Shown here: in pieces, positions 9,390 through 18,469 of the stretch
Layout: each line of letters starts with the position of its first letter
Position numbering within the stretch: position 1 is the stretch's first letter
Origin: Emiliania huxleyi CCMP1516
Taxonomy: Eukaryota; Haptophyta; Isochrysidales; Noelaerhabdaceae
Assembly (NCBI RefSeq): GCF_000372725.1
Contig: NW_005196163.1
Location: forward strand, 59,607-123,606
Reading direction: 5' to 3'
DNA: 64,000 nt
The notes under the pieces: model-generated
Databases searched by the model: none
The model's input: only the letters and a program-made list of their open reading frames with translations
What the model was told of the DNA's origin: nothing
Translations under genes and position numbers: made by a program

Positions 9390-10534
9390 TGCGGCGCCTC
9401 CCTCCTTTCGCACGGTAAAGACCTCGCGCTCCGGGTCGCTCTGGTCGAGGCTGAGCTGCGCGCCTGCGAGATAGAGCCGAGATAGAGCCGAGATATGGCC
9501 GAGATGTAGCCGAGATATGGCCGAGATGTAGCCGAGATGCAGCCGAGATGCAGCCGAGATGCAGCCGAGATGCAGCCGAGATGCAGCCGAGATACGGCCG
9601 AGATGTTTCTGGCGGTGAAACAGAGCTGCCACATAAGGCCTCGGAGGTGTCTCGGAAGTGTCTCGGAGGTGTCTCGGAAGTGTCTCGGAGGTGTCTCGGA
9701 AGTGTCGTCGCGCCCTCGAACAGCGCCCGCTCCTCGCCAAAGTTTTCGCCGCGCAGCCACTGCCAAGGCGTCCCGGGCGCGGCCCGCCAGCCGGTGAGCG
9801 GCTTGCCCACCTAGAGAAAAAAGAAAAATGGCGTGGACGAATAAATGCCCTCCCTCGGGCGGTGTGTTTTCTTTCTTTCTGTCTTTGACCACCGACACCA
9901 CCGCCGCGCCGCCGTGCTGGTCCGCCCGCACCACGCACTGCAGCCGCGAGACCGTCGCCTTTTGCGAGGCCGTGTCGTACCTGCGTCGAGATATAGCCGA
10001 GATCTAGCCGAGATATAGCCGAGATCTAGCCGAGATCTAGCCGAGATCTAGCCGAGATCTAGCCGAGATCTAGCTGAGACTGCGTGTCGTACCTGAATAC
10101 ACCGAGGTCAGGGGGGGGGAAGGGGAGGGGGAAGAGTACTCGTGGCACGCACGAATGCGAGGGATGCAGAAACAGTCATAACTGCGGGATGCAGCGGACT
10201 GCGTGTCCTCGCGAGCACTAGTCGGAATACAAGAACAGCGTTCCGCTTCTAGGTTCGCGTACCGGCCGAGCTTTTGCTGCCCTCCCGCTTCGACAAAGTA
10301 CTGGCCGCCGGTGGGACCGGTCAGCGACCACACGATCTGCGCGTAACCCTGGTGCCCGCGCCCGTCCTCATAGCCCTGCTGCTGCAAGTAAGCCTGCTCG
10401 ACGTAGCCGTATTGCGTCGAGCCGCTCACAATGGCCGCGCGCGGCACCGCAGCGCGGGGAGCGTGTGGCGGCGCGGACGGCCACGGTCCGACCAGGCAGG
10501 CGACGGGAAGGGCAGCGATCGCTGCGAGCCTCAT
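8748..10534 (-). CDS. secreted or organellar FHA-polyQ-WW protein
   Basis: Starts MRLAAIAALPVACLV, a plausible signal or transit peptide. An FHA-like domain is assembled across introns: GQYFVEAGGQQKLGRYDTA, VSRLQCVVRADQHGG, then VGKPLTGWRAAPGTPWQWL, with the GR and SR signature pairs. A minisatellite-rich stretch (about 9470-9710) separates this from an exon with LSLDQSDPEREVFTVRKEG, a pure Gln tract (about 9330-9390) and a QQH repeat (about 9205-9300). The C terminus is a WW domain (LPAGWCAAVDEASGQTYYYHELTGVSQWEPP after splicing of 8959-9028 and 8824-8892), ending YRSR at 8748. FHA binds phospho-Thr and WW binds Pro-rich ligands, so it is likely an adaptor. The exon joins around 9480-9710 are not fully resolved. 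Confidence 0.62.
8824..8892 (-). other. predicted 69-nt intron with exact 21-bp duplication
   Basis: The exon start (GTGGGAGCCGCC..., 8803-8823) is duplicated exactly at the intron 5' end (8872-8892). The remainder is pyrimidine-rich and ends CTTTTCTATAG. Splicing completes the WW domain (SQ-WEPP). Confidence 0.78.
8959..9028 (-). other. predicted 70-nt intron inside the WW domain
   Basis: GTGCGGGGCGGTCGA at the intron start resembles GTGTGCGGCGGTCGAC at the next exon start. The body repeats GGCTGTATCTC. Splicing gives GWCAAVDEASGQTYYYH. Confidence 0.65.
9060..9127 (-). other. predicted GC-AG intron upstream of the WW domain
   Basis: GCCACGCGCCGCTG at the intron start copies GCTACGCGCCGCTG in the next exon (24 bp with two mismatches). 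The 3' half ends CTCTTCTATAG, as in the 8824-8892 intron. Confidence 0.55.
9811..9892 (-). other. predicted intron derived from repeat R2
   Basis: GT...AG, joining VVS to VGKPLTGW. Its interior (AAAGAAAGAAAACACACC then GAGGGAGGG) matches the R2 family found at 17750, 18300, 32250 and 37100. Confidence 0.6.
9981..10262 (-). other. predicted intron with AGATCTAGCCG minisatellite
   Basis: GTACG begins both the intron and the next exon. A further exon-edge copy (CAGGTACGACACGCAG) sits inside at about 10080-10095. Splicing makes KLGRYDTASQK, the FHA signature. Confidence 0.6.
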
Positions 10535-12328
10535 GTGTGTGTGAGGCGCGCGAGAACGAAGATCAAAACCCAGGCGAAACGCAGGGTTCGAGATGCGGAG
10601 CAGGTAGGGTGCGTGTACCCGACCCCCCTACCATCGTCTAACGACGGAGAATGCACTCCGTGCCGGCGGCCCCGTCGGTGGCGGCGCTGATCGGATCGCG
10701 TCGCGCCGGCGGGGGTGGTGACCGAGCGGGCAATGGCTCCGCTGGCCGGCGCGGGGTCGCGCCAGCGGGGAACAGGTAAGTCAGGCGGCATCGACGATGA
10801 ACGGTCACGAAACCCACTCCACCACACTGAAAGACCACCGGCCAGTTGACGACACACCCCCAGACGCCCGCCGATGAAGCCGGGAGGATGTATGGAGGAA
10901 TGGTAAGGACCTCTCCGGATTGGTTGAGCCCCGGCATCGACGGCGGGAAGAGGGAGGATCCCCGCCCCTATCCCTCAGTTCAATCCCCGAGAGGAGAGGC
11001 AGAGCCTCTGGCGCGGTGAGACCACCCGTACGCTCTCAAGGCGAACCCCCCCCCCCTCTCCAGTTCAGATCACGACCCTCGACCCCCTCGGAGGGGGCAC
11101 ACAAAGACGCTGCCCCCTCATACCCCGCACCGCACATCACACACCCCTCGTGGCCGTTCTTCAGTCTGCGGCCAGGGCGCGCTGCACCGGGCCGACCTGC
11201 AGCCGTCGCTACGAGCGGCGGGGCTCAACGCGGGGCAGCGTGCCGACGACGTCGAATGCGCCGCCGTGGCATCGCGGCGCCGACGACCAGGCTCAGAGGA
11301 TGACCCCGGGTAAGCGTTCCCGTGCCTCGACAATTGCCGCTGGTAGGCGCGCCGCGCCGAACCATGGCGGGCGCGCCGCGGCCGCGCGCAACCTTCGTCA
11401 CAATGCCAACCGCGCGCGGCCGTCGACCGGCAAGCACACGCCTCGACTCGGGCACAGTGTTCCGAGGGCAAGGGTGAGGGGCTGGCTCCTAGCCCGAGAG
11501 GGGAGCTTCCGAGACCCACTACATGACCACGCACGCATCATCCCGCGGCCTCGCGGTCGGCGGGATTGCAACCAGTCTTCGCGTGCCGCCTGTCGTTCGA
11601 TTCGGGCGCCTTGGGCGTCGGGGTGGCGAGCAGGGGACGCGGCTGAGCGCCCAGCGACGCGTGCCGGATGGAGTCCGGCCGCGGGCGACTAGGGAGTTCG
11701 CTCAGGATGTGTGGCAGCCGCACGTTGGCTGAGTGTCTTGTCTTGTGGTTCTGTGTGTCGCTCCTGTGTGACCGTCATCGCCCGTCTAGCGTCCACCCAT
11801 ACCGCGTTGGTGTCCCAGTCGTTGGTCGGACTGTGTTTCGCCTTCCCATCGATCAATCAATCAATCGTCTGGCTAACTGGGGCGCTTCTTAGCTCCCCGG
11901 TCCTGGGCGTGCGGCTGATGACTGCACTCCAAGTGCTCCAAGTGCCCTTGGTAGGTAGGTAGGTAGGTAGAAATAGACTTGATCGCAAGATCCCAGAAAG
12001 GCACCTCCGCCTCTGGACAGGGTGGCCCGCCCTAATCGACCCCTGTTAAGTGACTCGTTCGCTTTCCACCCACTGTGATACTGTCCCGTTTTGCTGTTCA
12101 CAGCTAGGGACGGCCTCTGCGGCAAAGTCAACTCACCCCCACCACCACCTCCCACAGGCAAACCTTCGGCTCCCGCTCAGAGGCTCGCCGCGCCCGTGCG
12201 GCGCGCCGAGGCGGCGCCGAGGCCGGCGCCTTGCACCCGGCCCGCGGCCGGCACCGCCTCGCCCCACAGCTGACCGCCCTGCGGCCCCTGCGCAGGCGTG
12301 CCGCAGGCGTCGCTCAAAAAGCGACGCC
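10535..12328. other. gene-free stretch
   Basis: Only fragmented ORFs with biased composition. It contains a (GGTA)n run at about 11951-11970 and repeat R7 (11889-11950). No recognised domain or RNA gene. Confidence 0.4.
11889..11950 (-). repeat. repeat R7, inverted copy
   Basis: CACTCCAAGTGCTCCAAGTG and CTCCCCGGTCCTGGGCGTG match the reverse complement of 13496-13561. Confidence 0.55.
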
Positions 12329-12545
12329 GGGTGTGGGCTGCTCCCTTGACCCGTCACCCGCCGCGCCCTCGCCCGGCCGCCTCACCGCTCACGGAGCGTG
12401 CTCGCCGCCGCCGCCGCGCGTCCCGCGCCGCCACGCATGCCCCTTGCCCTGACGCGCGCTCTGTGCAGCGGCGCAGAGCGCGCGTCCCTGGCACAGACGG
12501 AGCAGCGACCGCGCCAGCGGTCGCTGCTCCGTCCCCCCGTCGCGC
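12329..12545 (+). repeat. dispersed repeat R5, copy 1, with strong hairpin
   Basis: About 215 bp, strongly similar to 49539-49755. It includes a perfect 14-bp stem with a GCCA loop (12499-12530). Poly-Pro and poly-Ala ORFs across it are compositional. Confidence 0.65.
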
Positions 12546-12556
12546 GCGCCGCGCGC

Positions 12557-12597
<41 letters not shown>

Positions 12598-13425
12598 CCC
12601 TCCTCGCCGTCTTCCCCACCCTACCCTCTGTTGCGCGCGCGCGCCCCGCGCTGCGCGCCCCCGCCCCCACCCCCGCCCCCGCCCCCGCCCCCGCTCCCAA
12701 GCGCCCCTTCCCCGGTAGGTGTGCGTAGAAAGTAGAACCAATCGAGAGGTGGCAGAAGCCGCCGTGTGTGACACATATTGCGGCACGTGAGAGTGAGACA
12801 GAGCCCCGGCAGCGGCCAGCGGCCAGCGCCCGCGCGCAGCGGCCAGCGCAACAGGCGTTTCAAACAGCAAACGGGACGGCCTGCGCAGCCTCTAACTATT
12901 TTGTGTGAGCTCTGAGAGAGATTTTTAGCAATACCAAACAAATCTAACACTCACGCGTTGTTGTTTTGATGAGCTCTGTGTCTTGCGTTGCCAACATTCA
13001 TGAATGGGGCGTTTAACGGACGTCTCTAGTATCTTCTAGGGGGCAGCCACAACCCAGAGGCCAGAAGCGAGCGAAAAAATAATTTTGAAAGAAAAAGTAG
13101 GCACGTGTATACCACCCGCCGCCGCGCCGCCCCGCCCTGCGCCGCCCGCTGCCTCGCCGCGCCGCCGCCTCGCGCCGCCCGCCGCCGCGCCTCGCCGCCG
13201 CCCGATGATTAATAATTAATAATTAATACTCGATCATTAATAATGTGTGTGTGTGTGCGTGTGTGTGTGTGTTTGTTTGCGCGATGGCAGGGAAGGGCAG
13301 GGCAGCCGCGAGCCGCAAGTGGCGTCGGCGACGCGGCGAGGACACGATGGTGACGCCCACAGCGCAGCGTGCGCGGCAGCAGTGCCGCCGGCGGCCCCAC
13401 GCCGCCTTCGCGGACACACTGGATT
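12546..13425. other. low-complexity GC tracts and AT-rich plus GT microsatellite
   Basis: GCC/CGC tracts at 12550-12710 and 13115-13205. An abrupt AT-rich block (TAATAATTAATAATTAATAC, about 13206) is followed by (GT)n to about 13275. No gene seen. Confidence 0.4.
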
Positions 13426-13562
13426 GTCACTTGGAGCACTTGGAGCACTTGGAGCACTTGGAGTGCAGTCGGTAACCTCACATCCAGGGATCACCTTGGA
13501 GCACTTGGAGTGCAGTCATTAACCTCACATCCAGGGCCGGGGAGCTCAGAAGCGCACCCAGC
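13425..13562 (+). repeat. GGAGCACTT tandem and repeat R7
   Basis: Four GGAGCACTT units, then two copies of a CAGTC..TAACCTCACATCCAGGG block. The second is the inverted partner of 11889-11950. Confidence 0.55.
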
Positions 13563-13660
13563 GGGCCGGATGATCGGGATCGGGTTACGGGCTAGAGAGC
13601 CCTAGCCCCGGGGGTGCGCGTTCGCAGGGCAAGGGCCTTAAAGTAAACACGGGTCTCCGA

Positions 13661-14220
13661 NNNNNNNNNNNNNNNNNNNNNNNNNNNNNNNNNNNNNNNN
13701 NNNNNNNNNNNNNNNNNNNNNNNNNNNNNNNNNNNNNNNNNNNNNNNNNNNNNNNNNNNNNNNNNNNNNNNNNNNNNNNNNNNNNNNNNNNNNNNNNNNN
13801 NNNNNNNNNNNNNNNNNNNNNNNNNNNNNNNNNNNNNNNNNNNNNNNNNNNNNNNNNNNNNNNNNNNNNNNNNNNNNNNNNNNNNNNNNNNNNNNNNNNN
13901 NNNNNNNNNNNNNNNNNNNNNNNNNNNNNNNNNNNNNNNNNNNNNNNNNNNNNNNNNNNNNNNNNNNNNNNNNNNNNNNNNNNNNNNNNNNNNNNNNNNN
14001 NNNNNNNNNNNNNNNNNNNNNNNNNNNNNNNNNNNNNNNNNNNNNNNNNNNNNNNNNNNNNNNNNNNNNNNNNNNNNNNNNNNNNNNNNNNNNNNNNNNN
14101 NNNNNNNNNNNNNNNNNNNNNNNNNNNNNNNNNNNNNNNNNNNNNNNNNNNNNNNNNNNNNNNNNNNNNNNNNNNNNNNNNNNNNNNNNNNNNNNNNNNN
14201 NNNNNNNNNNNNNNNNNNNN
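13661..14220. other. assembly gap (560 N)
   Basis: Run of N. ORFs reported across it are meaningless. Confidence 0.99.
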
Positions 14221-14224
14221 AGGG

Positions 14225-14395
14225 GGGGTTTCTCTTTTCAAAAGGGGGGAGCCGCCGCAGGCCGAGCCCGGGTACGGCGGCTACCTGGGGGGGCTGGCGA
14301 GGGGGGTACCGCTCCCGCTGACTCTTGCTGTGGGGCAAAGGGGTGGCTCGCCGGGGGGGGGGAGTCGGTAGAGTAGGAGAGTTGGAGAAGGCATG
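14225..14395 (+). repeat. degenerate copy of the WW-gene 3' end (R9)
   Basis: Carries GCCGCCGCAGGCCGAG, GGGTACGGCGGCTAC and GGGGTACCGCTCCCGCTGAC, matching the minus strand of 8690-8840 but with expanded G runs. It abuts the gap, so it may be a misassembled or low-quality copy. Confidence 0.55.
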
Positions 14396-14864
14396 TATGA
14401 TGGGGCGGGGCATACTGGGCTCTGGGGGGTTTGGAATGTCCGACTCCCGGGTGGAGACACTGCCCTTTGCGGGAGTCACGTGTCCCCAACGACCGGCAGT
14501 CGGTAATGAGGTTTGGTTGGTTGAGGAAGACGGCCCCCGGTTCCTGAAGCAGGGCAGAAATAAATAAAGGTTAGGGACGTCTCGGGCAGTTATCGCCGCG
14601 TTGAATCCCTCCGTCTGCAGGAACGATCTCCCACCGGTTATAATAACCGGCGGTAATCGATAGTCAAAGTTGGGCGCCGGAGAGCGATAGAGCGCCCGCC
14701 CATGCTCTCCGCTTGTTGTGCAGCACCCGCGGCGCGCGCGCGCCGCGGTGTTGACCAACGACCGCACCACTGGGACCACCTTTTAATTTCTTCCTTTGCT
14801 CTCAGTCGTCCAGGTTCGTTGCCTCTGCTCCGCCGCCTTTCTCTCTCCCTCCCTCGCTCTCTTC

Positions 14865-16801
14865 ATGGTCACCACCGTCCTGTGCTGCGTGCTCTCTGAC
14901 CCCTGGGGATGCCGATGCGCGAGCAAGCACCGGCGTCAGCTCATATTAGTCCAGGCTTTCCTCACGGTGGCGGCGTTGGCGTGTGTATTGACCGCTGCGC
15001 TCGCTGGTAACAGTTTGCACGCCCACGCCGTTATTTCCTTGCCGTGGGTGCTGTGGTACGTGGACGATGACGCAATTTACGAGTACGATGTCGGGTCGGT
15101 CAATGCTTCGCATGCGCCGACGTTCGCGGCTCGGGAATCGTCAGTCGTGCAGGAGTACATGGACGTGGACGCAACCAATATCTCCGGAAAGTACTCCCTT
15201 GGCTTTCGGCGTGCTTGCCTAGACAGGGACGGGCGCGGCACCGGCGATCGAGCGGACGACAATGGCTGCTTTACGCACGATGTGATGGAGGATACTTTCT
15301 ACGCATTCAACGACAATCACCACTCCCACCACGCCGCCCACACACTGAGGCTCCTGAAAACACTCCTGGAGGCGTCGTCGGGCCGGAAAGTGATCATTCC
15401 AGAGCTGCAGGGACCGGAACCCCTGTTTGTCACGCACGCGTACCGCGCACGCGATGGCACAAACTTTGCGTGCTCGCCGTCCACGACATCGGCCACAGCG
15501 GGCGTCAGCTGGAGCTGGCCTGCCACGACAGCGAACTGCACGCAGGTCTACTCCAAAGAACGGCATAGCTTCGAGGCGGGGTTTCAAGGTCACCACCTCT
15601 ACCTCTATGTGAGGAGGAGTGTGACGGTCCCAGTGAATGTGACGGTCCCACTGGAATGGTATACTATACGCGGAGAACTACTCTACGCGGAAAACTCTAC
15701 GCTCCTGACTACCTGCATCCCCAACCAGCCCGAAGCATATGGGTGCGAGTCGGTTGACGTCCTTCTCGGCGCCTTCCGCAAGCAGTTCGATGACTGCGAC
15801 GTCCGACAGGACCTTTGCAACGACTACTGGCGGCATCCACAAGCCCGAGAACCCGTTGCGATCCCGCCCACCCACCCGCAGCCCACGCACCCCTCGCTTG
15901 GTGGTCCGCAGGTACTACCCTCCGCAGCGGATGGAGCTGAGGTACACAAACGACATCTTGGATTGCGACGAGGCCTCCGAGACCCTCCGCGTGATGGCCT
16001 TCTGCGTCGCGGCGCTTCTGGTCTCTTGGCTGGCGCTGCAGGCGGTCGGGTACAGACGCGGCACCGCGAGGACCGATCGCGGCAAGAAGGGTCTGCTGGT
16101 CTGGTCGATGGCGGTGCCTCTGATCTGGGCGGCGGCCATCACGATTCACTACGGCCTCGCGTGCAGCGTCGAAGTTCAGGCGATGTGTATCGCGCGCCTT
16201 GCGGGGAGGGCGCGGAAAAGAGGAACCTCTTAGCGCCATCGCCACGGTGCTGCAGGCGAACTGGCGCGGCGTCATCGCAACCTCGCTCGGCCCTGGCTTC
16301 TACCTCTTCCTCTCCGGTCTCCTCCTCTACGTCCCTTGCCTCGTTATCGAGCTGAGCATCCCTGCGGGCCGCTGGGCCATCATCGGCGACCTCAAGGCCC
16401 CGCCGTCGGAGGCGGCAGAACAATTTCGCCTCCAGAGGTCCCGCCCCCTCCTTGGGTCATGGCTCGCCCCCAAGCGCCAAGTCGCCCCCCAGTGCGAGCT
16501 TCCGGCAGCGAGAGCCCCCGCCGTCGTCACGGCCGCCGCCGGCTCGGCCGCCACCGTTACCTCCTCCGCCGTCGCCGCCGCCTCCATCGCCGCCCCCGAC
16601 GGGCCCGCCGCCACGACCGTCGCCGCCGCCACCGTCGCCGCCGCCTCGACCGCCGCCTCCTGCTCCCTCGCCGCCGCTTGCGAGCCGGGCGCCGGCCCCC
16701 GCAGCAGGGGAGTGCCCGCCGCCGCTCCGCCGCCGTGCGCGGCTCCCGGCGAAGGCGTGCCTGGGCTACCCCCTATAGTTCCCGTGTGGAGACGTCCCTA
16801 G
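14865..16801 (+). CDS. polytopic membrane glycoprotein, family unknown
   Basis: From the ATG at 14865. A first hydrophobic segment (ILVQAFLTVAALACVLTAAL) is followed by a lumenal or extracellular domain of about 280 aa. That domain has several N-glycosylation sequons (NASH, NISG, NCTQ, NVTV, NSTL) and paired cysteines. After intron 15830-15909 come MELRYTNDILDCDEASETL and two helices (VMAFCVAALLVSWLALQ; LVWSMAVPLIWAAAITI). After intron 16180-16255 there is a fourth (FYLFLSGLLLYVPCLVIEL). Beyond about 16460 the frame becomes Ala-rich here or SPPPP-rich in an alternative frame (16452-16778, ending LGYPL), so the true tail is unsettled. No family is recognised. The topology suggests a surface receptor or channel-like protein. 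Confidence 0.55.
15830..15909 (+). other. predicted GC-AG intron
   Basis: 80 nt. Joining NDYW to YYPPQRMEL keeps the frame. The duplication is weak. Less certain than the other introns. Confidence 0.4.
16180..16255 (+). other. predicted GC-AG introner intron derived from repeat R1
   Basis: CAGGCGA occurs at 16177-16183 and 16253-16259. Splicing joins VEVQ to ANWRGVIA in frame. About 65 of the 76 nt match the reverse complement of the 3' end of R1 (23838-23904; 29680-29748). Confidence 0.75.
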
Positions 16802-16818
16802 CTCTAACCCTATCCCGA

Positions 16819-16834
16819 CCCTAACCCTAACCCC
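16819..16834 (+). repeat. short CCCTAA telomere-type run
   Basis: CCCTAACCCTAACCCC with degenerate neighbours between two coding segments. Two units only. Confidence 0.4.
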
Positions 16835-16888
16835 GACACCAACCCTGTCCGCTTCTCCCCCCCTGACCTGGGCGTTTACCGATCCTAG

Positions 16889-17364
16889 GCTTTGGCGAGT
16901 CGGCGCTGCAAGCGTGGTCAGGCCTCGTGCGCCGCTTCGCCACCGCCCTCCCGCCGCTGTCCGCCGACGCCGAGCCGCGCTACTACACCGCGGCGGTGGA
17001 GGGGCCGAGGGCGGGCGAGTGCTCGGTGGAGACGTACTCGCTGGCCCAGCTGCGCAGCATGCGGGGGCGGGGGCACTTGCCCGCCGACCTGCCCGTCTTC
17101 CGCGTGGGCAGTGGGGGCGAGTGGACCACCATCGCGGAGGAGATCGCGGGGCAGGCCCGTGGCGGCGGCGAGCAGGGAGCAGCGGTGGAGAAGGAGCAGC
17201 GCACGCGCGCAGCGAGCAAGATCGCAGGCATGATCCGTGGCTTCCTAGGGCGAAGGCAGGTGCGGGCGCTGCGGGCCGGGTTGCACGAGGTTGCAGCTGC
17301 TTCTGGTTCTGCTGTTGCTGCGTCCCTTGGCGGTGCGCCGATGGCACATGGGTGGCAGGGATGA
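16889..17364 (+). CDS. exon with GYF-like domain and degenerate IQ motif
   Basis: Starts after a plausible acceptor (GATCCTAG) and ends at TGA 17362-17364. Residues RYYTAAVEG ... YSLAQLRSMRGRGHLPADLPVF, then GGEWTTI, match the layout of a GYF_2-type domain (aromatic start, L..L...G.I..D..V.R.G..EW). ASKIAGMIRGFLGRRQVRAL resembles an IQ helix lacking the usual Gln. It could be the C terminus of the preceding membrane protein or a separate gene. The 5' connection is not visible. Confidence 0.5.
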
Positions 17365-17397
17365 GCACAGAACGTGGTTTGTGGAGCTCCCACACCT

Positions 17398-17457
17398 GTC
17401 CTGACAGAGTCCTGACAGAGTCCTGACAGAGGCCTGACAGAGGCCTGACAGAGTCCC
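17398..17457 (+). repeat. tandem CCTGACAGAG(T/G) repeat
   Basis: Five or six 11-bp units directly after the GYF/IQ exon. Confidence 0.6.
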
Positions 17458-17654
17458 AGGGGCAGGGCTTAACGCGCCCGCTCCTCGTGTCCGGGCATTT
17501 TGTGCGTCATATGTGCTCGCACGTGTGTGTGTGAGTGTGACTATTCGGGACATTTTTTATCGCGCGTGTTAGTGCCAGTGCGCGCCAGTCCCGTGCCCAG
17601 TATGTGTGTATATGTGCATGCCCAGTGTCGTGCTTAGGTTAGGTAGGAAGATGA

Positions 17655-17985
17655 AGAACAGAAAGAAAGAAAACGGACAGCCCAAGGGAGGGATGGTGGG
17701 AGGACAGAAAGAAAGAAAGAATTCAACAAAACAGAACTCTCTCTCACCGACACAGGAAAGAAAGAAAACCGACAAGCCCAAGGGAGGGATGGGAGGACGG
17801 CACGCCACCACCACACACGGATTTTAAGGAGAGGAGTGTGGTGCTAGCCGTCGCCCACCCTAACTAACCCTTGGTCGTCTGCCTCTTTCTATCTCCCTTC
17901 GCAGTCCCTCGCCGATTCTCGCTGCAACCTTCTTGCCACCTCGCGGTCGTCCCACTCTCGTCGTTCTCCCTCCTGGCGCTTCCTC
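17655..17985 (+). repeat. dispersed repeat R2, partial plus full copy
   Basis: A partial copy (17655-17705) precedes a longer one (about 17755-17985): AAAGAAAGAAAACCGACAAG, AAGGGAGGGATGGGAGGACG, GGATTTTAAGGAGAGG, then TCGCTGCAACCTTCTTGCCA. The same order is found inverted at 36945-37185, and truncated forms make up introns at 9811-9892 and 32244-32381. Confidence 0.65.
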
Positions 17986-18297
17986 CTCTGTCGCGTCGGC
18001 CGTCGCTCTCGTCTGCCTCATCCTGCGACGCCGCCGCCGCCTGCCGATCCCTTGCTCTCGCGGCTGCTCCCGCCTTTCGGCGCAACTCTGCCCTCCTCGC
18101 GGCATATTTCGGCCCCTCGAGTTTATTTATCGAGCTCTCCTCGCGCAAGGACGACGATGGGAGGACATAAATAAATAAATAGAGCAGTCATCTCCAGGAG
18201 AGATGGGCGACGCACGAACACAGAGGCACAGTGCGCACCCCGCCCCGCTCAGAGGGCGTGCATACTATGGGAGGACCACAGCCAGGGTCGGACTGGT

Positions 18298-18400
18298 AAA
18301 AAGAAAGAAAGAAAGAAAACAGACAACCCAAGGGAGGGATGGGAGGACGGCACGCCGCCACCACACAGGGATTTTAAGGAGAGGGGTGTGATGCGCTAGC
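18298..18400 (+). repeat. dispersed repeat R2, 5' portion
   Basis: AAAGAAAGAAAGAAAACAGA through GGATTTTAAGGAGAGGGGTG. Truncated relative to 17755-17985. Confidence 0.6.
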
Positions 18401-18469
18401 CTTGGTAAAGTTCTTTGCGACCGCTGCTGGTAAATTCTTTATCGCGCTATTTGGCCGGCGGCCATCGGC

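Noticed and set aside
12398-12735. Poly-Pro/poly-Ala ORFs in the GCC tract
   Set aside because: Open frames on several strands come from GCC/CGC triplets; the region is repeat R5 plus low complexity.
13585-14779. Long minus-strand ORFs across 13661-14220
   Set aside because: They translate a run of N; the flanks share no domain.
16819-16834. Telomere or internal telomeric array
   Set aside because: Only two CCCTAA units with degenerate neighbours; too short.
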